A stretch of 10,837 nt of DNA from RGDT01 sp046719305. GTDB taxonomy: Bacteria > Planctomycetota > Planctomycetia > Gemmatales > Gemmataceae. The number at the start of each line of letters is the position of its first letter. The stretch's first letter is position 1. The notes below the pieces were generated by a model. That model was not told the origin of the DNA. It was given only the letters and a program-made list of their open reading frames with translations, and ran no database searches. The stretch is taken from positions 1-10,837 of the forward strand of contig JBDNDE010000163.1 of the NCBI GenBank assembly GCA_046719305.1. Direction: 5' to 3'. A program made the translations under genes and the position numbers. Shown piece after piece: positions 1 through 5,927 of the stretch.

Positions 1-373
1 GGTCATGCAACCGCATGGCCTCGGCCTGCGGGATTAGCCACCTTCGCCGGAAAAAAGCTGCAAGCTCGTCGGCTGGTTGATGGAACCACAACAGCCGCTG
101 ATGTTCGCCGCGAAGGAACTCGCGGGTGTTCTTCGCCAAAGGCATGACGAACAACTCGCGGCGAATGCCGTGGTTCATCCACTTGCCGGATAGGCCGACA
201 TGCGCCAGAACCCGACGGACGACTTCCCGGCGGTTGCGAAAACCGGTGCCCCAGGATGCATGCTTGGCCGTCTTGTCGCAGTATTTCTCGGCGTAATCGC
301 GTAGCTGAGCATACACGCCGTTGGTGAACTGGAACTCGCCCCAGCCACTGGTGAAGCCGACCGAGAACATCAT
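1..373 (-). CDS. Conserved-looking protein of unknown function, 3' end beyond the window
   Basis: An open minus-strand frame reads from ATG at 373 (a second ATG follows at 370) to the left edge without a stop, giving 124 residues. The composition is that of a real soluble protein: aromatic and basic, with stretches such as FTSGWGEFQFTNG, ASWGTGFRNRREVVRRVL, RELFVMPLAKNTREFLRG and FFRRRWLIPQAE. I do not recognise the family, and there is no signal peptide or membrane segment. The sequence begins abruptly as if inside a folded domain. The frame stays open upstream (in frame ...RLRFADRL before the ATG) until it enters the insertion-sequence end at about 401. The true N-terminus may therefore have been removed or separated by the insertion. 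No convincing Shine-Dalgarno site precedes 373. Confidence 0.55.
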   Translation of the reverse strand, partial: MMFSVGFTSGWGEFQFTNGVYAQLRDYAEKYCDKTAKHASWGTGFRNRREVVRRVLAHVGLSGKWMNHGIRRELFVMPLAKNTREFLRGEHQRLLWFHQPADELAAFFRRRWLIPQAEAMRLHD

Positions 374-408
374 CAATCTGTCGGCGAAACGAAGACGGTT
401 GTGAACTA

Positions 409-449
409 CCGCTACCCTCTGCTCACTCTTGCTCGCAGAGAGGTAGCGG
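409..449 (+). repeat. Left-end subterminal hairpin of the IS200/IS605 element
   Basis: CCGCTACC (409-416) pairs with GGTAGCGG (442-449) and CTCTGC (417-422) pairs with GCAGAG (435-440). One unpaired A (441) interrupts the stem and the loop is 12 nt. Further out, GTGAA (401-405) can pair with TTCAC (about 457-462), lengthening the stem. A stem with an unpaired base is what TnpA dimers of this family typically recognise. Confidence 0.8.
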
Positions 450-511
450 CTTCGGGTTTCACAGAGAACTGCTTCCAAACGGAAGTCTTACGCATCTCTC
501 CACCCGCTAAC

Positions 512-535
512 CTGTGGTTCCCACAGTTCTTTTTC
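512..535 (+). terminator. Terminator-like hairpin in the tnpA leader
   Basis: CTGTGG (512-517), a three-base loop, then CCACAG (521-526) form a perfect 6-bp stem followed by TTCTTTTTCC. This has the form of a small intrinsic terminator. It lies upstream of tnpA, where IS200 itself carries a leader hairpin that blocks transcription entering from outside. The sequence is directly visible; the function is inferred from IS200. Confidence 0.5.
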
Positions 536-573
536 CTTCAAAAGAATTATATAGTGCGGAGGCTTCGATTTAC

Positions 574-987
574 ATGTCAGAAAAGGAGAAAAAGTACCAT
601 CATGCCTCGCCCTCAAAATACCTTCTGTTTGCCCATCTGGTGTTCGCCTGCAAGTACAGGAAGAAGTTGTTGAAGGGGCAGTTGGCGACAGACATGAAGG
701 AAATCCTTCTCAACATTGCCGCCAACAGCGACTTTGATATTGACGTACTCGAAAGTGACATTGACCATATTCATATCATGATGGACTATCCGCCGACGCT
801 TTCCATCTTCCAAATCGTGCGGCGGCTAAAATCCTTATCCTCCAGAAGGATTTGGGAGAAGTACCCGAAGTTCTTGGCATACCACTTCTGGAAGGAGAAA
901 ACGTTTTGGAGTGACGGGTACTTTGCGTTTTCCACAGGCGATGCCTCAGCCGACACGATCAGAAAGTACATCGAAGAACAGGGATGA
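574..987 (+). CDS. tnpA: IS200/IS605-family Y1 transposase TnpA
   Basis: This is a 137-residue HUH-superfamily transposase that cuts and rejoins single-stranded element ends through a 5'-phosphotyrosine. The start at 574 is preferred over the longer open frame from 514. It is preceded by GCGGAGG at 556-562 and gives the family's usual N-terminus and length of about 130-150 residues. The N-terminal YLLFAHLVFACKYRKKLL matches the family's first strand and basic turn. The metal-binding HUH motif is H65-I-H67 within DIDHIHIMM. The conserved YPPTLSI and SSRRIWEKYP segments follow. The catalytic tyrosine is Y132 in TIRKYIEEQ at the C-terminus. All catalytic parts are present with no frameshift, so the protein should be active. 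Confidence 0.95.
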   Translation: MSEKEKKYHHASPSKYLLFAHLVFACKYRKKLLKGQLATDMKEILLNIAANSDFDIDVLESDIDHIHIMMDYPPTLSIFQIVRRLKSLSSRRIWEKYPKFLAYHFWKEKTFWSDGYFAFSTGDASADTIRKYIEEQG

Positions 988-1046
988 AAGTTTCAACCGT
1001 GCGGTAGTCCTATTTTGTCCTGCTGTGGTCCTATGGCGGCATTCAT

Positions 1047-1132
1047 CCGCTACCCTAAAGAGGCGACTGCCTGCTTGTCTCGCTCCCTACGGTCGCTCGC
1101 CTGCACAGATAGTCGTGCCTTTGGCATAGCGG
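1047..1132 (+). repeat. Right-end imperfect palindrome of the IS200/IS605 element
   Basis: The arm starting CCGCTACCCTAAAG at 1047 pairs imperfectly with the arm ending CTTTGGCATAGCGG at 1132. The pairing covers CCGCTA/TAGCGG, AAAG/CTTT and GACT/AGTC. A second small hairpin, AGCGG (1128-1132) with CCGCT (1140-1144), overlaps the outer edge. The sequence between 987 and 1047 has no coding potential. Position and sequence similarity to the left hairpin mark this as the element's right end. Confidence 0.65.
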
Positions 1133-1172
1133 CTTTCTGCCGCTGACGGGTAAAAAAGGATGGGGTGAGGTT

Positions 1173-1205
1173 CCTGCAAGAAGCGGCAAAACCGTTTCTT
1201 GCAGG
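1173..1205 (-). terminator. Hairpin downstream of the ribbon-helix-helix gene
   Basis: A 14-bp stem with a single G-T wobble, CCTGCAAGAAGCGG (1173-1186) and CCGTTTCTTGCAGG (1192-1205), has a CAAAA loop and sits 8 bp beyond the stop of the minus-strand gene at 1213. In the minus direction a T6 run follows only after about 16 nt (complement of 1152-1157), so it is not a textbook intrinsic terminator. A terminator or 3'-end stabiliser is the likeliest role. It lies outside the IS element. Confidence 0.55.
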
Positions 1206-1212
1206 AAAACTT

Positions 1213-1458
1213 TTAAGCGCGTCGAGGCCGACCTCGACGAGACGGTGGCCGCACCGATGGGGTGATTTCGGCAGGAGCCAAGTCAGGGGCTTCGGTGACC
1301 ACTCGCACCGTCGGCGGAGCGGCCAGATGGCGCTGGATCGCATGCTCTAACTCAGCGCGGTAGGTGCGATGATTAACCCTGGCCAGCGCTTCTAGGGCAG
1401 CATCCAGGGTTGTGTCAATCTCGACGTAACGCGCCCGTTTGGAGCTTTGTTTGTCCAT
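1213..1458 (-). CDS. Small ribbon-helix-helix-like DNA-binding protein with AT-hook-like tail
   Basis: The product has 81 residues, starting at ATG 1458 behind an AGAGGAGAACC Shine-Dalgarno site. Residues 8-46 have the pattern of an Arc/MetJ/CopG ribbon-helix-helix fold: a short strand (RYVEID), then two helices (LDAALEALARV and TYRAELEHAIQRHL) with hydrophobic spacing. Residues 47-70 are a proline-rich linker. The last residues, SRRGRPRRA, contain RGRP at 75-78, the core of an AT-hook that binds the minor groove of AT-rich DNA. The gene is divergent from the SWIM-Rad52 operon across 126 bp containing an AT-rich dyad, so it is probably the local repressor. Fold and role are inferred from pattern. 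An antitoxin-like protein is an alternative, but no toxin gene is adjacent. Confidence 0.65.
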   Translation of the reverse strand: MDKQSSKRARYVEIDTTLDAALEALARVNHRTYRAELEHAIQRHLAAPPTVRVVTEAPDLAPAEITPSVRPPSRRGRPRRA

Positions 1459-1478
1459 AAGGTTCTCCTCTCTGCTCT

Positions 1479-1507
1479 AATATATAGCCCGACCCAATTT
1501 TTTTCAA
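1479..1507 (-). promoter_or_regulatory. Sigma70-type promoter for the ribbon-helix-helix gene
   Basis: Read on the minus strand, TTGAAA (1507-1502) and TATATT (1484-1479) are separated by 17 bp, each one or two bases from consensus. The start codon lies about 20 bp downstream of the -10 box. Confidence 0.65.
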
Positions 1508-1523
1508 ATTTTTCGCCTCTCCC

Positions 1524-1552
1524 TTGACAGGTATATATGCCAAGTATATACT
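1524..1552 (+). promoter_or_regulatory. Near-consensus sigma70-type promoter for the SWIM-Rad52 operon
   Basis: TTGACA (1524-1529, perfect consensus) and TATACT (1547-1552) are separated by exactly 17 bp. The SWIM gene start lies 32 bp downstream, preceded by AAAGGAGAACC. A promoter this close to consensus implies strong expression unless repressed. Confidence 0.75.
1531..1551. promoter_or_regulatory. Candidate operator: AT-rich dyad over the -10 box
   Basis: GTATATA (1531-1537) and TATATAC (1545-1551) are perfect inverted copies separated by 7 bp. They lie inside the spacer and -10 box of the rightward promoter. The right arm is also part of the 8-bp palindrome GTATATAC (1544-1551). A bound protein would block RNA polymerase. 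The divergently encoded ribbon-helix-helix/AT-hook protein is the natural candidate; that link is inference. Confidence 0.55.
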
Positions 1553-1584
1553 AATGGCAGAAGGGCAAAGGAAAGGAGAACCCT

Positions 1585-1860
1585 ATGATCACCACCACCC
1601 CTCCGCGCACCGTTCGCTACCACGCCGACCGGCGGGTGATGACGATCAACCTGGCCGGCAAAGCCACAGAGTACCGAGTGACTGAGCATGATGTCTGCGA
1701 GGGTCGGGCCTTCCGGCTGACCCGCCCAAACGGCGAGAGCTACGACGTGTTTTTGGGCCACAACGAAGACAGCTGCACTTGTGCCGATGCCGTCTTCCGG
1801 CAACGGCAATGCAAGCACCATGCAGCTTTAGTTGCTCTCCTAAAGTCCAAGAAAATCTGA
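1585..1860 (+). CDS. Small SWIM zinc-finger protein
   Basis: The product has 91 residues, starting at ATG 1585 behind AAAGGAGAACC. Residues 8-60 are predicted to be beta-rich (TVRYHADRRVMTINL, FRLTRPNGESYDVFLG). Residues 64-78 carry the SWIM signature CxCx(n)CxH, with C64, C66, C76 and H78 within SCTCADAVFRQRQCKHH. SWIM domains bind zinc and occur in DNA- or protein-binding proteins, including partners of recombinases and helicases. Here the domain stands almost alone. The gene ends 16 bp before the Rad52-type gene, with its Shine-Dalgarno site in between, so the two are almost certainly co-transcribed. A role as accessory factor to strand annealing is inferred from context only. Confidence 0.8.
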   Translation: MITTTPPRTVRYHADRRVMTINLAGKATEYRVTEHDVCEGRAFRLTRPNGESYDVFLGHNEDSCTCADAVFRQRQCKHHAALVALLKSKKI

Positions 1861-1876
1861 CCTTAAGGAGAAGCCC

Positions 1877-2590
1877 ATGACCGCTACTGCCCCGGATGTA
1901 GCCGAGGCGTTGGCTCGGCCGTTTGACCCCAAAGAAATTCACTGGAAACCTCAGGCTGTCCAGGGGAACCGCGCTCTGGTGGTCCCCTTTATCGACGCTC
2001 GGCTGGTCCAGGATCGCCTCGATGAAGTGGTCGGGGTGACGGGCTGGCAAGATCACTATGAGCCGTTGCCCGATGGCTCGGTGGTCTGTCGCTTGCAGAT
2101 TCGCGTGGGCGACGAATGGGTCACCAAAGAAGATGTCGGCGGACCGTCCGAACAGCCTGACGAAAGCGACCGACGCAAAGCCGCCTTCTCCGATGCGCTC
2201 AAGCGGGCGGCAGTGAAGTTTGGCATCGGGCGGTATTTGTACCGGCTGAAGCCTCAGTGGGTCGCCTACGATCCCCAGATGCGGCAGATCCTAGACACAC
2301 CGGTTCCGCCAAGCGACCAAGTGGCGGACAAATTCGTTCAAGCGATTGACAGATGCAAAACCGCGGACGAACTACAAGAGTGTTGGCGGGCTATCAATAG
2401 CGGGTGTCGGCTAGGCATGCTCACAGAACAGCAAGCGGAAGAAATGAAACAGCGGATCTGCGGCCGTCATGAGCAGATGGCGGCGACTTGGGCCATGCGC
2501 TGCTGGGCAGTCCATGCGGAATCGTCGTGGGACATGTCGTCAGGCTCCATGAAGGGTGACCTGACGGTTATCTATGCCGTCCGATTTTAA
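1877..2590 (+). CDS. Rad52/Rad22-family single-strand annealing protein
   Basis: The product has 237 residues, starting at ATG 1877 with AAGGAG seven bases upstream. Residues about 18-145 read as the Rad52/Rad22 DNA-binding domain. They include IHWKPQAVQGNRALVVPFIDARLV, the central beta-sheet (SVVCRLQIRVGDEWVTKEDVGG) and the hallmark helix DALKRAAVKFGIGRYLY (107-122). Such proteins form rings that anneal complementary single strands in recombination or phage and plasmid repair. Residues 146-200 are a helical tail. Residues 201-237 are odd, rich in Trp and Met (WAMRCWAVHAESSWDM), and unlike a conserved domain. This part overlaps an inverted repeat, GTCAGG (2539-2544) with CCTGAC (2560-2565), so the original C-terminus may have been replaced. 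Second gene of the SWIM operon. Confidence 0.88.
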   Translation: MTATAPDVAEALARPFDPKEIHWKPQAVQGNRALVVPFIDARLVQDRLDEVVGVTGWQDHYEPLPDGSVVCRLQIRVGDEWVTKEDVGGPSEQPDESDRRKAAFSDALKRAAVKFGIGRYLYRLKPQWVAYDPQMRQILDTPVPPSDQVADKFVQAIDRCKTADELQECWRAINSGCRLGMLTEQQAEEMKQRICGRHEQMAATWAMRCWAVHAESSWDMSSGSMKGDLTVIYAVRF

Positions 2591-3262
2591 GTTGTCCGCG
2601 AAGGGTGTGACCGACTAAATCAAACTCAAGAGACTGCGGAGGACGGCGAGATTGCAGGCGTTTTTCGCCGGTCGGACAGGCCGGTTTATGGACGTGTTTC
2701 CGCCGGCCATAACCCGCCGCACTCTCGGCAGCAGAGGCCAGGTGGACAAACGTACTATAAATCGGCCGATTTGAGAAGTAACCCGAGACGACGAATCGAA
2801 CGGCGGCGGTCGTCCTGTACTGACCCAACGCTCCAAGCAACGTTCCGACCCGGCGGTTCACGCCGGTTAGGAGACTTTCATCGCCTCACCTCCGCGTTTT
2901 ACGCCAATCTCCGCAAGGGGTTACGTCTTCCAAGTCTCTGCTGTTGTCTCTCCCCATGCTGGGGTGGAGACAGCACCACGACCACTGGCCCGGAGGGATC
3001 GGGCAAACTCTCGGTGTCTCTGCCCTGTTCCGGCGTTGGGGTTATCGTGTCGAATTGTCGTCGGCTCAAGCCCTGCTCAGCTTGGCCCGAGATCACAAAG
3101 GCAAACATCCGAGCATTCGTCTTACCGCACACTGGCCGATCGGGCGATCTGCACGATTGACAGCTGCAGACCAGATTGCTTTAGTGGCTAAGCCATGCGA
3201 TGTGTTGCTCGTTTTCTGGGTTGGGGTCGACTTCGGAGTCACCAGCCACGCTGAGGTTGGTG
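2591..3262. other. Stretch with no supported intact gene
   Basis: Open frames here are short, mutually overlapping and lack a Shine-Dalgarno site or recognisable family. A perfect small palindrome, CCGGCG (2850-2855) with CGCCGG (2861-2866) around a 5-nt loop, is present. The right half may hold a degraded receiver-domain gene, listed separately. The region lies between an intact cassette and the decayed operon, and is best read as eroded sequence. Confidence 0.5.
2974..3213 (+). pseudogene. Possible remnant of a response-regulator receiver domain
   Basis: One forward frame contains SALFRRWGYRVELSSAQALL followed by SLARDH, which resembles the alpha1-beta2-alpha2 part of planctomycete receiver domains. 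About 33 codons later, IALVAKPCDVLLVF resembles the beta5 segment with its conserved Lys-Pro. The phosphoacceptor-aspartate segment expected between them is not recognisable, and the N-terminal acidic pair is absent (HHDHW in its place). If real, it is a badly decayed pseudogene. The match rests on pattern memory alone and could be chance. Confidence 0.22.
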
Positions 3263-4052
3263 ATGTATAGCCCCAGCGATAGTCCGAGACCCGGTTGATC
3301 AGCAACTCAATCAGAGATTGCGCTCGCTGGTCGGCGAGAGTACCTTTCTGGGCAAAAGTTCCTGACAGAGCGTGAGATTGTTCAGTGTTTCGCCATGAGC
3401 CGGGCGACTGCGAACAAGGCACTCGCCAGTCTCGTGTCCGTGGGTCTGCTAGAATTTCGCAAGGGCATTGGCACGTTCGTTCGCCAAGCCACGATCTCCT
3501 ACGATCTCCGATCGATCGTGAGTTTCACCGAAAAAGCACGAGCCGCCGGGAAAACGCCTCGCACTTTGCTCCGGACATTCGGCAAACTCAAGGCATGCGA
3601 AGTTGAACCGCAGATTGCGGACCGCCTCAAGGTTGCGGGTTCGGCTCTGCTCTGGGAGTTGGATCGGGTACGGGCCATTGATGGCATCCCGGGGATTCTG
3701 GAACATCGCTTCAATTGTGAGTTCGCACTGCCCTCAACTGACTCGTTCTCAGGCAGAGGGGTCGCTGTATCAGGCCGGGACCGAATCGCACCACCTTTCC
3801 ATCGCGGGGGCAGACGAAACGGTACGAGCTGTCCTGTTGACAGCCGAGGAAGCGGAGCATTTGCGCGTTCCCGTCGGATCACCGGCTTTGGAAGTCGTTG
3901 CCGTCGGGTCACTGGAAGGTGACGTTCCGCTCTGGTGGGAACGCACGCTGTACCGGGCCGACCAATACGAGTTCCGCAGCCGGTTGGGGCCGGTGCAATC
4001 AATCGGCCAGTCCGCTTCAGGGTCAATTCCGACTATTGGGGAGGCCGATTGA
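3263..4052 (+). pseudogene. GntR-family transcriptional regulator with UTRA domain, frameshifted
   Basis: The product would have been a winged-helix repressor with an effector-binding UTRA domain, about 260 residues. The reading starts at ATG 3263 (GAGG at 3253-3256) as MYSPSDSPRP. It moves frame near 3293 (an extra G restores PVDQQLNQRLRSLVGESTF) and again near 3349 (one base missing before SGQKFLTEREIVQ). It continues through the DNA-recognition helix MSRATANKALASL and wing GLLEFRKGIGTFVR. A third shift at 3713-3714 (one extra A) leads into the UTRA part (AEGSLYQAG, ADETVRAVLLTAEEAEHL, VPLWWERTLYRADQYEF), ending at TGA 4050-4052. Removing the three indels gives one continuous family member. 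The stop overlaps the next start as TGATG, so it headed the operon and probably controlled it. Confidence 0.85.
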
Positions 4053-5922
4053 TGCCGAATAGTTGTTTTTGGGTCGTCACGCCCCTGTGTGTGCTTTCAA
4101 CGACTTAGCCGCTTGCTGCGGCCGAGTTGAGTTTTGCAGACGAGATGCTACCGCTGCTGAAGGCCAACTGCACATCGTGCCAGAACGCGAAACGGGCCAA
4201 TGGTGGGGTCGATCTTACTCTTTTGCGTGACCCGGCCTGCGTGCGAGCAAGGTACGATCTCTGGAAGAAGGCTGTCAAGTAGGTTCACAACAACACGATG
4301 CCGCCTGACGGCCCTCTGGAGGATACAGACCGCCAACGACTGCTCGACTGACATCGTTCGGAGTTTCTCCAGTCCTCCCACCGTGCCCCTGGCCCGCCTC
4401 TCCTTCGTCAACTGACGCGCTATGAATATGCCAACACGATGCATGATCTGCTGAGAATCCACTTTGATGCCGCCAGGGAAGCGGGGATCCCCCACGAGAA
4501 GGTTGTCGATGGTTTCGCAAACCGCGCCGGAGGTTTGGTACTCGAATCGAGCTTGATGGAGAAGTACTTCGCCGCCGCCGACCTGGCTGGCTTTGGAGCA
4601 TCTTTTCAGCAATCCAGACGCCGTTGCGGCTCGGAAGCAGTTGCTTGGGACTGGACCTTCCGAGCGCCTGCCGGCGAACGAAGCGGCTCGACAACTCCTC
4701 TGCGGGTTCCTTCGGCGTGCCTTTCGCCGACCACCAACGGATGGTGAAGTCGAACGCTACTCGGCCGTGGCCAAGGAAGCCCTGAAGGCGGGCGATTCGT
4801 TCGATTTGGCAGTCCGCAAGGCACTCAAACCGGTTCTGGTGTCGCCCCACTTCCTCCTGCGAGTGGAAACGACTCCGACCAGCAAAGACAAGGATCTGCG
4901 GATCAGCGACCACGAACTGGCCGTGCGACTCTCCTACTTTCTGGGGTCGACCATGCCCGACGACGAGTTGTTCGCCCTCGCGGACAAGGGAACGCTGTCG
5001 CAACCGGAGAACCTGGAGAAGCAGGTTCGGCGGATGCTTGCTCACCCGCGAGCGACTGCCCTGACCTCGCAGTTCCTGACCCAGTGGCTGCAAATGCCGC
5101 ACTTGCAAAAAGCCCTCCCGACCCAGAACCAGTTTCCGACGTACTCGCGCAACCCTGCGTGATGCCATGGGGCAGGAAGTCCGGCTGTTCTGCGACCATC
5201 TCCGCACGGCCGACCGGAGTATTCTCGAGTTTCTGGATGCGGATTACACCTTCGTGAACGCAGAACTGGCCCGCCACTACGGGTTGGTGACCATCCCAGC
5301 CAAGAGGTTCGAGAAAGTGACGCTGCGTCCCGAGGACCACCGTGGTGGACTGTTGGGGATGGCCGGCATCCTGACGATGACCTCGCACACCGATCGGACC
5401 AAGCCGACGGCCCGTGGCAAGTGGATCCTCGACGTTCTCCTCGGCTCGCCGCCGCCTGCTCCGCCTGCTGACGCCGGGAACTTCGCCCCGCCGGCCAAGG
5501 ACCGCCCGGAACCGGCCAACTTCCGCGAAAAACTCGCCCAGCACGCCAGCGATCGCAACTGCATGGGTTGCCACTTGAAGATAGATCCGCTCGGGTTCGC
5601 GCTGGAAAACTACGACGCCATCGGCCGCTGGCGCGACAAGATCGGCGACAGCCCCGTCGACAACGTCGGCACGTTGCCGGGCGTGGGCCAGTTTCAGGGT
5701 GTCGAGGGCTTGCGGAAAGTATTGAAGGCCCACCAGAATGAGTTCGTCGAGAACCTGGTTTCTCAGACGCTCCGCTACGCGCTCGGACGCGACCTGAGCT
5801 ACTACGACGAGCCGAGCATTCAGACCATCACCCAAAACCTCGAACGCAGCGAATATCGCTTCTCCAGGTTGATCCTCGAAGTGGTTCAGAGTTATCCGTT
5901 CCAGCACCGGAAAAAGGAGTGA
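4052..5922 (+). pseudogene. Planctomycete DUF1592-family c-type cytochrome, broken by three stops and two frameshifts
   Basis: ATG 4052 follows GGGGAGG (4038-4044) and opens a signal peptide (MPNSCFWVVTPLCVLSTT, stop, PLAAAELS). Domain order is intact: an N-terminal cytochrome-like segment, DUF1587 (LTRYEYANTMHDLL), DUF1595 (FLRRAFRRPPTDGE), DUF1592 (VRLSYFLGSTMPDDEL), DUF1588 (RGGLLGMAGILTMTSHTDRT) and DUF1585 (NCMGCHLKIDPLGFALENYD). Such proteins are exported haem proteins of unclear function. Lesions are in-frame TAG at 4106, TAG at 4280 and TGA at 4349 (a Trp position), a GGCT tandem duplication at 4585-4592, and a 1-base shift near 5147 followed by TGA at 5160. The first haem site reads CTSCQ (4169-4183), lacking the axial His. 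The second, CMGCH (5560-5574), is intact. The last frame ends at TGA 5920-5922, 5 bp before the DUF1552 start. Confidence 0.92.
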
Positions 5923-5927
5923 GTCCG

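Larger units (their letters stand above)
401..1145 (+). mobile_element. IS200/IS605-family insertion sequence, single-gene (tnpA only), apparently complete
   Basis: The element consists of a left-end hairpin (409-449), a leader, an intact Y1 transposase (574-987), about 60 bp of spacer and a large imperfect palindrome (1047-1132) at the right end. This is the layout of IS200-type elements, which move as single strands by recognising subterminal hairpins. They have no terminal inverted repeats and make no target duplication. The length of about 745 bp fits the group. No tnpB/IscB accessory nuclease is present. Both ends open with the same motif, CCGCTACCCT. The exact boundaries are estimates because they depend on a short target sequence that cannot be deduced here. 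Base composition is visibly more AT-rich than the flanks, consistent with recent acquisition. Confidence 0.85.

Noticed and set aside
1..373. The left-edge gene as a Druantia-type (DUF4338/DruA) defence protein
   Set aside because: A fleeting resemblance in tone (basic, aromatic, PLAKNTREFLRG), but the motifs I associate with that family are not present. No defence partner genes are visible, so the gene is left unnamed.
1050..1343. Minus-strand open frame spanning the IS right end and the hairpin at 1173-1205
   Set aside because: It crosses the element boundary and a strong hairpin, has no ribosome site, and is out of frame with the supported ribbon-helix-helix gene.
2568..2861. Minus-strand open frames downstream of the Rad52-type gene
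   Set aside because: No ribosome site, no recognisable family and overlapping alternatives in two frames; not distinguishable from chance.
4052..4590. Stop-codon readthrough or an alternative genetic code in the DUF1592 gene
   Set aside because: Both TAG and TGA occur within the same 300 bp and are accompanied by frameshifts. Intact genes in the window end normally at TGA.
4275..5207. Long minus-strand open frame of about 310 codons opposite the DUF1592 gene
   Set aside because: Arg/Ser/Gly-rich composition typical of a shadow frame in GC-rich DNA. The opposite strand has clear domain content.
4903..5907. Second long minus-strand open frame (about 334 codons) opposite the DUF1588/DUF1585 part
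   Set aside because: Same shadow effect. The plus strand carries CMGCH and DUF1588 motifs with third-position GC bias.
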